DNA of 55,130 nt, taken from assembly GCA_022768945.1 (NCBI GenBank), contig JALEKY010000064.1, positions 1-55,130 of the forward strand, read 5' to 3'. Below the pieces are notes generated by a model that was not told where the DNA came from, made no database searches, and saw only the letters and a list, made by a program, of their open reading frames with translations. Below are positions 1 through 8,066 of this stretch, piece by piece (the first letter of the stretch is position 1; each line of letters begins with the position of its first letter). Source of the DNA: Christensenellaceae bacterium (GTDB lineage: Bacteria; Bacillota; Clostridia; Christensenellales; Borkfalkiaceae). The position numbers and the translations under genes are program-made.

Positions 1-1511
1 TTATATGTCGTCTTTTCCTGCGGTTTTCTTTTTTCCGCTCGCTCCGAAATTGCCATTTTATCAAGCGAAGTGTTGTCAAAATCGATTTTCACTTCAAGAT
101 GAGAATCGGGTTTTTTGTGGGATAATACAACCAACGTCTCGACGTGCTTCGTGAACGGAAACATATCGTATGCTTGTATGTGCGTTATTTCATATAAACC
201 TTCGGGGCATTCGGCTTTCTTCAGTTGGTTTCCGTCGTAAACTATCGAGCCTGTTATAAGCCCAACGTCACGCGCGAGCGTAGCAGGATTACACGAAACG
301 TATATGATTTTTGACGGAGAAACGCTTTTTACGGCATTGATCACCCTTTCTTCCACTCCTTTCCTCGGAGGATCGAGAACGACCGTTATTCCCCGTGTTT
401 TGTCTATCTTTTTAACAAGTTCGGGCAAAACGTTTTCGCACGCGCCGCACATATTCGTCATTTTATCCGAAAGTCCGTTCATTCTCGCAAGTTCGTCCGC
501 GCAATCAACGGCTTCCTTTATTATCTCTATTCCGTAAACCTTGTCGCAATATTTCGCGAGGTTAGCGGTTAAAAAACCTGCTCCGCTGTACGCGTCTATA
601 ATCGCGGAATTATTTTCATCCTTTGCAAAACCGCAAACGTCCGCATAAATTCTGCGCCTTACTTCGTCGTTCACCTGCATGAAAGACTCCGGTCCCATAA
701 AGAATTTTATGCCGTCTTCCTCGCATGAAAATCTTTTCTCACCGAAAACGTGTATGAACTTTTCGCCGAAAATAACGTTATTGTTCAGTTTGTTTACGTT
801 TACGTAAAGGGAAAAACAATCGAAAGTTTCCGACAGAATTTTCGTTAAAAGTTCGGAATTTTTAAGTTTTTCGGTTGTAATTACTACGGTTACGATAAGT
901 TTATCGGAAACACTTCTCGCAACAAGGTGCTTTACGTTCCCTCTCGAAGTTATTTCGTCAAAACAACTTTCTCCGGACAATTCGAGATATTTTTTAAACG
1001 CCGAAATAAGCTTCGCCGCCCATTCTTTTTGTATTAAACAATCGGAAATCTCCGTTACATCGTGAGAACCCTCTCTGAAAAATCCGATAACGTTTCCTTT
1101 CTCCGTATGCCTTACGGGGAGTTGAAGTTTGTTCCTGTATCTGTAGTTGTCCCCGACGTTTATAGCTTCGCCGCATTCGATTTTTATACCTGCAACGGAC
1201 GAAAAACAATTTTTTACCTGCTCGCCCTTCCACTTAAGCTGTTCGGAGTAATCGAGATGTCTTAAACTGCAACCGCCGCACTTAAAAAAAACAGGGCAAT
1301 CGCTCTCGACTCTTTTTTCGGAAGGGGTTAAAATCTGTATAAGCTTGCCGAACGCATAGTTGCTTTTTACTTTTACTATCTTGACTTTTACCGTTTCTCC
1401 GGGTAAAGCAAAGGGCACGAACACCGCGCACCCCTCTAACTTGCAAATACCCTCTCCGTTGCAACCTAAGCTATCGATTTGTGCAACATATTCGGAATTT
1501 TTAACCAACAT
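1..1511 (-). CDS. rlmD: 23S rRNA (uracil-5)-methyltransferase, RlmD/RumA type; 3' end cut by window edge
   Basis: Translating the minus strand from ATG at 1511 gives 503 codons without a stop, so the gene runs off the left edge. It opens with a TRAM-like RNA-binding region, then a cysteine cluster CPVFFKCGGC (C-x5-C-x2-C) that fits the 4Fe-4S site of RlmD. The methyltransferase domain follows with FMGPESFMQVN, the SAM-binding DAYSGAGFLT, DPPRKG and the catalytic SCNPATLARD. After the usual end (HVETLVVLS) the protein continues with a charged tail, as in many Firmicute homologues. Family knowledge: SAM-dependent m5U formation in 23S rRNA; the exact uridine cannot be told from sequence (RlmD or RlmCD activity). 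It is the last visible gene of the trpS-led run, three bases after the membrane-protein stop, with only a weak ribosome site. Confidence 0.9.
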   Translation of the reverse strand, partial: MLVKNSEYVAQIDSLGCNGEGICKLEGCAVFVPFALPGETVKVKIVKVKSNYAFGKLIQILTPSEKRVESDCPVFFKCGGCSLRHLDYSEQLKWKGEQVKNCFSSVAGIKIECGEAINVGDNYRYRNKLQLPVRHTEKGNVIGFFREGSHDVTEISDCLIQKEWAAKLISAFKKYLELSGESCFDEITSRGNVKHLVARSVSDKLIVTVVITTEKLKNSELLTKILSETFDCFSLYVNVNKLNNNVIFGEKFIHVFGEKRFSCEEDGIKFFMGPESFMQVNDEVRRRIYADVCGFAKDENNSAIIDAYSGAGFLTANLAKYCDKVYGIEIIKEAVDCADELARMNGLSDKMTNMCGACENVLPELVKKIDKTRGITVVLDPPRKGVEERVINAVKSVSPSKIIYVSCNPATLARDVGLITGSIVYDGNQLKKAECPEGLYEITHIQAYDMFPFTKHVETLVVLSHKKPDSHLEVKIDFDNTSLDKMAISERAEKRKPQEKTTY

Positions 1512-1514
1512 AAC

Positions 1515-2072
1515 TCACTTCTTTATAACTCGCGAAACGAGTATTTCTATAACTCGCTGCATTTTTTTCATAACGTAGTCGTACAAAACGAAGAACACCG
1601 CGCCGAAAAATATAAGTGCCGGCACTATATACTGCCTGAATTGCTCGGGCACAAAAGCGAAATCCGCTGCGAAATCATACCCCGTGAACGCTACGAGCAC
1701 CCTATAGTACACATACATGGACAATAGAAACCATATATCTTTTAATACGATAAAAATGATATTTAAAATCTTTTTATTCGGAAGATATTTTTCTATAATC
1801 GCATTTACAATCGGATAAAGCCCGAAAAACACCGCGTATGGCACGATAACAGCAAATCTGAAACCCGTTACTGGCAACGCGAGAAGCCCCGCGGCAAGAT
1901 ATGCGAGAAAGCCGCCCAAAATATCTTTTTTCGACAAAGGGAGCATTATGGCTATCCCCGCAAGCATAACGCAGGATATATCGAGAATTTCTATATACGC
2001 CCCGAGCGTAAGCAATATTATCGCGAAAGCGGCAGATACCGCGCTCAAAGCGATGCGATGAGCGTTATTCAT
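1515..2072 (-). CDS. Small integral membrane protein, possibly ECF S-component-like
   Basis: About 185 residues starting MNNAHRIALS, almost entirely hydrophobic, with five or six likely membrane segments and a basic C-terminus. The ATG at 2072 overlaps the stop of the upstream J-like gene by one base (TAATG), which decides the start against a longer in-frame ATG at 2147 lying inside that gene. The N-terminal ALSAVSAAFAIILL pattern and segments rich in Gly/Ala followed by short loops resemble the substrate-binding S components of ECF transporters, but no substrate motif is recognisable, so this is only a suggestion. Translational coupling to the J-like and DUF5685 genes implies a shared role or shared expression. 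Confidence 0.6.
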   Translation of the reverse strand: MNNAHRIALSAVSAAFAIILLTLGAYIEILDISCVMLAGIAIMLPLSKKDILGGFLAYLAAGLLALPVTGFRFAVIVPYAVFFGLYPIVNAIIEKYLPNKKILNIIFIVLKDIWFLLSMYVYYRVLVAFTGYDFAADFAFVPEQFRQYIVPALIFFGAVFFVLYDYVMKKMQRVIEILVSRVIKK

Positions 2073-2845
2073 TATCTGCAACAACCATTGCAACAAATAT
2101 TGAGCATCATATTGCACGCGCAGCACTCGCACATCGACTGCATGCAACCGTCGCCGCCCATTTGTCTGTCGTACGGATCGAAGTCCTTATGAGCTTTTCT
2201 CTGTCCGTCATTTCCTTCGCTTGCGTTGCCTGACGTGAAATTGCTGTTTTTGAATTCAAGCTCTTTCTTTAATTTTTCGTAAGTGGTTTTGTACTTTTCG
2301 TTATCGGGATCTTTCGTCATAGCTATTTCAAGCTGTTTTTTGCACTCGTTGCCCCAATTCTTTTTATAGTAAACCACTGCCTGAAGATAATGCCACTCGG
2401 CAAGTCTTTCGTCGCAATCGTCGAGAGCGTGCTGAGCGTCGTCAATCTTACCCGCGCGTATCAGCTTATCTATGTTTTCGTACGCTTTTTTAGGTGAAGA
2501 ATTATCTCCGTCGGGACTTTGATCTCCTTTGTTTCCCGAAGAACCGCCCGAAACGGAAGAGACGTTCGAAGTCTCGGCTTTTTCGGAATTTTCGGAAGCG
2601 TTTCCGTGGTCGTGATTCGGTTTATCCACAAAACCGTCGGCGCGTCTTTCCGTCATAATCGCGTCGTATGCGGTATTAACCGCCTGAAGCCACGCTGCGG
2701 CTTCGTTTCCCGCCTCGCCGGGTAAAAATCTTTCTTCCGAATATTTTGATTTGAGCGCGTTATACGCTTCTGTTATTTCGCCGTTGGTTGAATACTCTTT
2801 AACGCCGAGTATTTCATAATTCGACATTGTGGAAAAATCTTTCAT
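2072..2845 (-). CDS. J-domain-like protein with TPR-type helices and a cysteine-rich C-terminus
   Basis: About 257 residues from ATG 2845. AAGGAG lies four bases upstream and the ATG overlaps the DUF5685 stop (ATGA), which argues against the longer ORF start at 2863. Residues 7-67 look like a DnaJ N-terminal domain (YEILGV, AYNALKSKY, AVNTAYDAI), but the HPD tripeptide needed to stimulate DnaK is missing: the loop reads ERFLPGEAG. A Ser/Gly/Asn-rich linker (about 75-118) leads to helical pairs like a tetratricopeptide unit (about 120-195). The tail at 234-256 holds nine cysteines in CC, CxC and CxxCC arrangements, suggesting metal binding or disulfides. Function unknown; it probably acts with the coupled DUF5685 and membrane proteins. 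Confidence 0.8.
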   Translation of the reverse strand: MKDFSTMSNYEILGVKEYSTNGEITEAYNALKSKYSEERFLPGEAGNEAAAWLQAVNTAYDAIMTERRADGFVDKPNHDHGNASENSEKAETSNVSSVSGGSSGNKGDQSPDGDNSSPKKAYENIDKLIRAGKIDDAQHALDDCDERLAEWHYLQAVVYYKKNWGNECKKQLEIAMTKDPDNEKYKTTYEKLKKELEFKNSNFTSGNASEGNDGQRKAHKDFDPYDRQMGGDGCMQSMCECCACNMMLNICCNGCCR

Positions 2846-3732
2846 TTTGCTCCTTTTCCGCACTTATCGCAATTTGCGGAAAGATATTTTTTTATTATAC
2901 CGTCCGTCACTTTCGGTATTCCTCTTACAAGAACGTTTTCTATCAGATCTTTATTGAAATAAAACGTCAGCCTTCCGAGGTTTTCTTTTAAACGGAAAAA
3001 CACGAAATTCAGAAGCTGAAAAATTTCCTCTCCGTGTTTTTTTATAAGCTCTTTGCCGTTTTCCTCGCCGTACAGGCAGAAAAAAACGTTGTAATTTCCG
3101 CTCGTTTTGTCCTTATCGTAATCGTCGAGCGCGTCTATGAGATATATCCATTTTCCGAGAAAATAGAACGTTTCTCCGACTTCGTCCGTATACTTTTCAC
3201 CGAGAATAAATCTTGCGCTCTCCTTTGCCGCAACGGAAAAATCGTCCGCGACTATATCGGGAGAATCGCACTTTCCCTTTTCTTTTTCGGCTAAACTTTT
3301 ATAACAACGGGAGAAAATATCGTCTATTTCGGGATAGACTTTTTTAGCCTTATAATACCCTTTTTTTACAATCGATTTTTTTAAGGCATTTTTTATTCCG
3401 CTTGACTTTTCGTCGTCGATATCGTCAATCGCCTTATAATACGCGAGAATAACGTTTAGCGCGGCGCAAGAGAGGAAAACTTCGTCTGTTTTTGCTATTT
3501 TTCTTTTTTTAAACGGATGAACCGCGCATTTTTTGTTTTCTATTTCAACGTCCGCGTCCGACAAATTGTGCAGTAACACGGATAAAAACGCAACGTCGTA
3601 AGTGAGCGACAATCTCGCCTTTTGTCCGCATAGTTTTTTTATCGCAAAACACAGTCCGCAATAACACGCATTGTAAAGCGTTTCGTCTTTTTTGTATAAA
3701 AACGGCTCGTCCGTTCTGATGTATCCGAACAC
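2842..3732 (-). CDS. DUF5685 family protein
   Basis: About 296 residues, starting with GTG two bases after the trpS stop; the ribosome site is weak. The opening MFGYIRTDEP, the CYCGLC cluster near 23-28 and CAVHPFKKRK near 69-78 match what I recall of the uncharacterised DUF5685 family. Seen directly: a mostly helical protein with two Asp-rich motifs, DDIDDE near 103-108 and DALDDYDKD near 200-208 followed by N213, and a C-terminal CDKCGKG that could pair with CxCxxC for metal. The two Asp-rich helices recall isoprenoid synthases and phytoene/squalene synthases (inference only). It overlaps the J-like gene by four bases, so the two are probably translated together. Confidence 0.75.
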   Translation of the reverse strand: MFGYIRTDEPFLYKKDETLYNACYCGLCFAIKKLCGQKARLSLTYDVAFLSVLLHNLSDADVEIENKKCAVHPFKKRKIAKTDEVFLSCAALNVILAYYKAIDDIDDEKSSGIKNALKKSIVKKGYYKAKKVYPEIDDIFSRCYKSLAEKEKGKCDSPDIVADDFSVAAKESARFILGEKYTDEVGETFYFLGKWIYLIDALDDYDKDKTSGNYNVFFCLYGEENGKELIKKHGEEIFQLLNFVFFRLKENLGRLTFYFNKDLIENVLVRGIPKVTDGIIKKYLSANCDKCGKGAK

Positions 3733-3734
3733 TT

Positions 3735-4748
3735 TTACTTTTTATCCGGGGTGTAAAGCCCCACTTTTCTGTATACTTTCGCAATGGTTTTATTCGCAAG
3801 ATAATTAGCGGTTTCCGCACCTTTAATCATAATGTCGTCAAGGTACGCCTTATCCTTTAAAATACGCTCTTTTTCTTCCTTTATGGGAACAATTTTATCT
3901 GCAACAACCTCGCCTACGGCTACTTTGAATTCGCCGTATCCCTTTCCATCGAACTCGCGCTGAGTTTCTTCTATCGTTTTGTTTGCGAAAATGGAATATA
4001 TATTTATAAGATTGGTTATGCCGGGCTTGTCTTCGCCTACCGCAACCGTATTGTCGCTGTCCGTAACCGCGCGTTTAAACTTGCGGATAATCGTATCTCT
4101 GTCGTCTTCGAGAGAAATAAACGCGTTTTCGTTATCGTCGCTCTTGCTCATTTTGTGAAGCGGATCCTGCAAACTCATTATCCTCGCGCCGACTTTGGGA
4201 ATATACCCGTCGGGCACAACGAACGTGGGCGAGTATCTGTTATTGAATCTGTTCGCGATGTCTCTCGCGATTTCAAGATGTTGCTTCTGGTCTGAGCCTA
4301 TCGGAACTATATCCGTCTGATACAAAAGAATATCCGCAGCCATAAGCACGGGATAATCCATAAGCCCCATGTTAACGTTATCCGCATGACGGAGAGATTT
4401 ATCCTTAAACTGAGTCATTCTCGTCATTTCGCCCGGATAGGTAATCGTGTTCAAAACCCATGTAAGCTCCGCATGAGCGGGCACGTGAGACTGCATGAAC
4501 AACACGCATTTTTCGGGATTTACACCGCAGGCTATATAGAGAGCGAGCAAATCGAGGCTCTGTCTTCTTAAATCTTTCGGTTCGCGTTTTACCGTAAGAC
4601 AATGCAAGTCGGCTATCGAATAAATACAGTTATACTCGTCCTGAAGGTCCACCCAGTTCTTTATCGCGCCGAGATAATTACCTATCGTGGGAATACCGCT
4701 CGGCTGAGCCGCGCTGAACAGAATTTTTTTGTCTTTGTCGAATTGCAT
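3735..4748 (-). CDS. trpS: Tryptophanyl-tRNA synthetase
   Basis: 337 residues, normal length for bacterial TrpRS, a class I enzyme that charges tRNA-Trp in the cytoplasm. The nucleotide-binding HIGH variant is TIGN at residues 21-24 (PSGIPTIGNYLG), and the KMSKS loop is intact (HKMSKSDDN, near 200). The tryptophan pocket and dimer region (MTQFKDKS, GSDQKQHLE) are present. ATG at 4748 follows GGAGG with seven bases between. The gene heads the run to DUF5685, the J-like protein, the membrane protein and rlmD, behind the promoter described at 4770-4797. No tryptophan T-box leader fits in the 87-base gap upstream. Confidence 0.97.
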   Translation of the reverse strand: MQFDKDKKILFSAAQPSGIPTIGNYLGAIKNWVDLQDEYNCIYSIADLHCLTVKREPKDLRRQSLDLLALYIACGVNPEKCVLFMQSHVPAHAELTWVLNTITYPGEMTRMTQFKDKSLRHADNVNMGLMDYPVLMAADILLYQTDIVPIGSDQKQHLEIARDIANRFNNRYSPTFVVPDGYIPKVGARIMSLQDPLHKMSKSDDNENAFISLEDDRDTIIRKFKRAVTDSDNTVAVGEDKPGITNLINIYSIFANKTIEETQREFDGKGYGEFKVAVGEVVADKIVPIKEEKERILKDKAYLDDIMIKGAETANYLANKTIAKVYRKVGLYTPDKK

Positions 4749-4769
4749 ATTTATACCTCCATTGTACGC

Positions 4770-4797
4770 ATTATAACTTAAATCTGACTTAAAACAA
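4770..4797 (-). promoter_or_regulatory. Promoter for trpS operon
   Basis: On the minus strand TTGTTT (4792-4797), 16-base spacer, TATAAT (4770-4775), about 20 bases upstream of the trpS ATG. Perfect -10, moderate -35. It implies that trpS and its downstream partners are transcribed apart from ftsZ. Confidence 0.55.
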
Positions 4798-4835
4798 TCG
4801 GTCGATACAGCCGAATAAAGTCTTCTCTATCGATT

Positions 4836-6008
4836 TTACTTCTTGCCGAACAACTTTTTTACAAACGACGGAAGCTCTTTATCTTTCTGCTTCTCGTTAA
4901 CGTTGTAATGCTCGGGCTCTTCGGCCATAGGCTGCTGAGTGAAAATAATCGGCTCGGGCGAGGTTTTTTCTTCTTCCGGCTCTTCCGTTTTATTCTTCTT
5001 CATCAAAATTTCGAAAGCCTGCATCGGGTTAGCCTTTGTGTCAGGCTCTTCCTCTATTTTCTGTTCGCCCTCGAAACCGGTCGCAATGACGGTAATATCT
5101 ATTTCCTCCGAAAGCTCGTAATCGATGTTCGCACCGAAGATAATATTCGCGCTTTCGTCTACAACGCTCTGAACGAGTCTCGCGGCTTCGTTAACCTGAC
5201 CGATCGTCAGATCTCTGCCGCCCGTTACGTTGATGATAACGCCGTGCGCGCCCTCTATCGTCGTTTCGAGAAGGGGACTCGAAACCGCCTGACGAACGGC
5301 TTCTATAATGCGGTTTTCGCCCTTTGCTCTTCCTCTGCCCATATGCGCGAGCCCTTGATTCTGAATAATCGTTTTCACGTCGGCAAAGTCGAGGTTTATA
5401 AGCGCGGGAGTAGCGATAAGGTCTGCTATTCCGCAAATCCCCTGACGAAGATTATCGTCCGCAACCTTTAACGCGTCGAGCATCGGAGTGTCTGCGGAAA
5501 GAGTCTGAATAAGCTTGTCGTTCGGAATGATGATAAGAGTATCGACGTACTTTTTAAGGTTGTTTATGCCGGTAGCGGCGTTTTCCTGTCTTTTTCTGCC
5601 CTCGAAAGCGAAAGGCTTGGTTACGACCGCAACCGTGAGGCAGCCTTTTTCCTTAGCGATTTTCGCGATTACGGGAGCCGCGCCCGTGCCCGTGCCACCG
5701 CCCATACCGGCTGCGATGAACAAAAGGTTTACGCCCTCGCACATTTCTTCGAGTTCTTTTCTGTTTTCCTCCGCGGCTCTTTCACCGAGTTCGGGATCGG
5801 AACCCGCGCCGAGACCTTGGGTTGCCTCCTGCCCTATCTGAATTATATGTTCAGCTTTTGAAAGTATCAGCGGTTGTTTATCCGTATTTATCGCATAGAA
5901 ATCCGCGCTTTGAATATCGGATTCTATCATTCTGTTAATTGCGTTGTTACCTGCTCCGCCCACGCCTACTACGCGGATTTTCGCAAAATTCATCGAACTG
6001 TCAAACAT
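4836..6008 (-). CDS. ftsZ: Cell division GTPase FtsZ
   Basis: 390 residues. The tubulin-like GTPase domain carries the signature GGGTGTG at 103-109, GVGGAGNNAINRM at the N-terminus and the T7-loop region NLDFADVKTI. A variable Glu/Pro-rich linker (about 320-370) leads to a conserved C-terminal peptide ending ELPSFVKKLFGKK that would dock FtsA and other partners. FtsZ polymerises into the Z ring at midcell. ATG 6008 follows AAGGAG by eight bases. It is the last gene of the murA-ftsQ-ftsA-ftsZ unit, 48 bases after ftsA. Confidence 0.98.
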   Translation of the reverse strand: MFDSSMNFAKIRVVGVGGAGNNAINRMIESDIQSADFYAINTDKQPLILSKAEHIIQIGQEATQGLGAGSDPELGERAAEENRKELEEMCEGVNLLFIAAGMGGGTGTGAAPVIAKIAKEKGCLTVAVVTKPFAFEGRKRQENAATGINNLKKYVDTLIIIPNDKLIQTLSADTPMLDALKVADDNLRQGICGIADLIATPALINLDFADVKTIIQNQGLAHMGRGRAKGENRIIEAVRQAVSSPLLETTIEGAHGVIINVTGGRDLTIGQVNEAARLVQSVVDESANIIFGANIDYELSEEIDITVIATGFEGEQKIEEEPDTKANPMQAFEILMKKNKTEEPEEEKTSPEPIIFTQQPMAEEPEHYNVNEKQKDKELPSFVKKLFGKK

Positions 6009-6056
6009 TTATTTTTCTCCTTTTGTAATGATGTCATTTGTTTTTAGATTGTGCTT

Positions 6057-7172
6057 CTATTCACGGCTGAGCGCCGCGTCCATAAGGCTGAACACGGACG
6101 AATTTATCGGTTTATCGTATAGGGGAATATCGGGAGCGACGCATTTTACTATCGCGCCGAGTCTGCCGGAGAGATATTCTTTAGCCCCTCTTATATAGCT
6201 TATGCCCCCGCCCGTAAGATAAATCGTAATGTTGCCGTTGTAGTTGAGAACCCCTTCTTCAATACATCTTGCAGTTTGCTCCGCAATCGCGTCGAGGACT
6301 TCTTTCACCGAAGAATTGACGTCCGTAACCGAAGCGGAGTAAAGTTTATTATCGTCCTCTATTTCGTACTTTGCCGACGAAAAAGGATTGTAACCTATAT
6401 TGACCGTGCGTTTCATCTTTTCGGAAACGACGAACGGTAGTTTAAAATCGTTTAAAATCTTTGCGGCGATATACCCGCCCCCGAGCGAAAACGATTTTTC
6501 GTATAAAATGCCGTCGCCCGAAAAATACGTGAACGTGGAAGACAGATACCCGACGTCGAGCAAAATGCCGCCCTTATCCCTTTCGTACGGCGGGAAAAGA
6601 TACAGCACCTCCGCAAGCGATGCGGGGAAATATTCCGTCTTGGTTATACCGAGCGAACGAAGCGCGGAATCGAAAATTTTCAAAAACGAGCCAAGACAAA
6701 GCGTGAAGCTTAAAAAGCCGCCGAGCGTATCCGAAACTTCGCCTATCGGCGCGCTGACCTTTCTGTTTCCCGAAAGCACGTAGTTCACCGCGGAACGCGC
6801 GATAAGCTTGTATTGATTGGATCTTGCCGTAAACGCCGCGTTATACAGCTTGTCCACGTCTTCTTTCGTTATTCTCTTTTTCTTCTGAAGAGAAATATTG
6901 AAGTACTTGCAATACGAAACGGTGAATTCGCCCGGAACGCCCACGTAAAGAACGTCCGTGCGGTCCTTCATAACGTCGCCGGCTTTTCTTATAACCTCGC
7001 CTATGGCTTTCTCGAGCTCGGAAACGTCGAAAAATGCTTGGTCGGAATAACCGGAATAGCTTACTTCCGCCGAGGATTTAATTATAAAGGTACCGTTCAA
7101 CCCCCTTTCGGCAACCATAAAATGGAGAGCCGAAGAGCCTACGTCGAGTACCGCGGCATATTTTTTTCGCAT
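6057..7172 (-). CDS. ftsA: FtsA-like actin-family cell division protein
   Basis: 371 residues, shorter than typical FtsA (about 420). The phosphate-1 loop is LDVGSSALHF near 9-18; YVGVPGEFTVS begins the 1C region; phosphate-2 is LLDVGYLSSTF, then SLGGGYIAAKI, and the adenosine motif is YLTGGGISYIRGAK near 320. FtsA normally tethers FtsZ to the membrane through a C-terminal amphipathic helix; here the protein ends about 25 residues after the last core motif (VFSLMDAALSRE) with no evident helix of that kind. The position directly upstream of ftsZ supports the call. Confidence 0.9.
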   Translation of the reverse strand: MRKKYAAVLDVGSSALHFMVAERGLNGTFIIKSSAEVSYSGYSDQAFFDVSELEKAIGEVIRKAGDVMKDRTDVLYVGVPGEFTVSYCKYFNISLQKKKRITKEDVDKLYNAAFTARSNQYKLIARSAVNYVLSGNRKVSAPIGEVSDTLGGFLSFTLCLGSFLKIFDSALRSLGITKTEYFPASLAEVLYLFPPYERDKGGILLDVGYLSSTFTYFSGDGILYEKSFSLGGGYIAAKILNDFKLPFVVSEKMKRTVNIGYNPFSSAKYEIEDDNKLYSASVTDVNSSVKEVLDAIAEQTARCIEEGVLNYNGNITIYLTGGGISYIRGAKEYLSGRLGAIVKCVAPDIPLYDKPINSSVFSLMDAALSRE

Positions 7173-7261
7173 TTATGCTCCTTTGTTTTTATACTTGGTA
7201 GAACGATTTTTGTCTTTGAAAAAATTCCGCGTCGGCGGAAATCCGTCGTTTTTTCGAAACG

Positions 7262-8029
7262 CTACTCGTAATCGACCTCGCTGTCGTCGAGCGACGAAGT
7301 AAAAATCGTATATCGTCCGTTTACTCTGTCCTCTCCCTCGAGAGAAGCGTAAACGGTTTTAAACAGTTCGACCTTTTTATCGGCAAGCACGGTGGCTTCC
7401 GAAATCGTAAATACCGCGCCTTCTTCGGTTTCGACGATTATCCTGTTCCACTCGTGGCGTTTTTCGGAATTGTCGTAACGTGAAACGGTAATTTTAGCTA
7501 TCTCGTTACGAGCGTCTTCCAAAGCGAAGACGAATTTTATCGCGGAGCCGAACAGCTCGTCCTCACCCGAGTATTGCGTATTTCCCTTTAAATCCGGAAC
7601 GTCGCCGTCTATAACCGTCAGAGGCTTTCCGTCCGCTCGCGAAACGTTATCGTTTTTTTCGGAAAGGACAAAGATATTTTCGTCGAAAAAGAAAAATTTT
7701 CCGTTCTTCTCCGCGACGAACGCTTCCCTTCTCTCCTTCACCTTAACTCTTATTTCTCGAGGAAAGCGTACTTTAACTTCCTCCACTTCGAAATAAGCGT
7801 ATCCGGCAAGATACTCGGACACCTCGCTTTCCCTTACCGAAAACGTGTTTTTGCCGAGAAACGTATTAAGTTTTTCTTTAGCCTCGGAAATCTCCTTTTC
7901 CGTTTCCGCGCTGCATATCGAATAATCCACGCTTATGCTCCCGACCGTAAAAATCAATCGGAAAGAGATAAGCAGAATTATCGCGAACAGCACCGAAGCG
8001 ATTACGGCTGCCGTTTTCTTATGTTTCAT
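7262..8029 (-). CDS. ftsQ: Cell division protein FtsQ/DivIB
   Basis: 255 residues with a short basic N-terminus, one membrane segment (about 7-28) and an extracellular part. A POTRA-like region follows the membrane (SISVDYSICSAETEKEI to FPREIRVKVKERREAF), and the FtsQ pattern of a beta-rich central domain with an acidic C-terminus is clear. In the divisome FtsQ/DivIB bridges FtsL and FtsB/DivIC and controls septal peptidoglycan synthesis. Placement between murA and ftsA is classical for division clusters. Sequence conservation is low, as is usual for this family. Confidence 0.85.
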   Translation of the reverse strand: MKHKKTAAVIASVLFAIILLISFRLIFTVGSISVDYSICSAETEKEISEAKEKLNTFLGKNTFSVRESEVSEYLAGYAYFEVEEVKVRFPREIRVKVKERREAFVAEKNGKFFFFDENIFVLSEKNDNVSRADGKPLTVIDGDVPDLKGNTQYSGEDELFGSAIKFVFALEDARNEIAKITVSRYDNSEKRHEWNRIIVETEEGAVFTISEATVLADKKVELFKTVYASLEGEDRVNGRYTIFTSSLDDSEVDYE

Positions 8030-8066
8030 TTATTCTCTCGTAAATACGATTGCTTCGGAGAATGTT

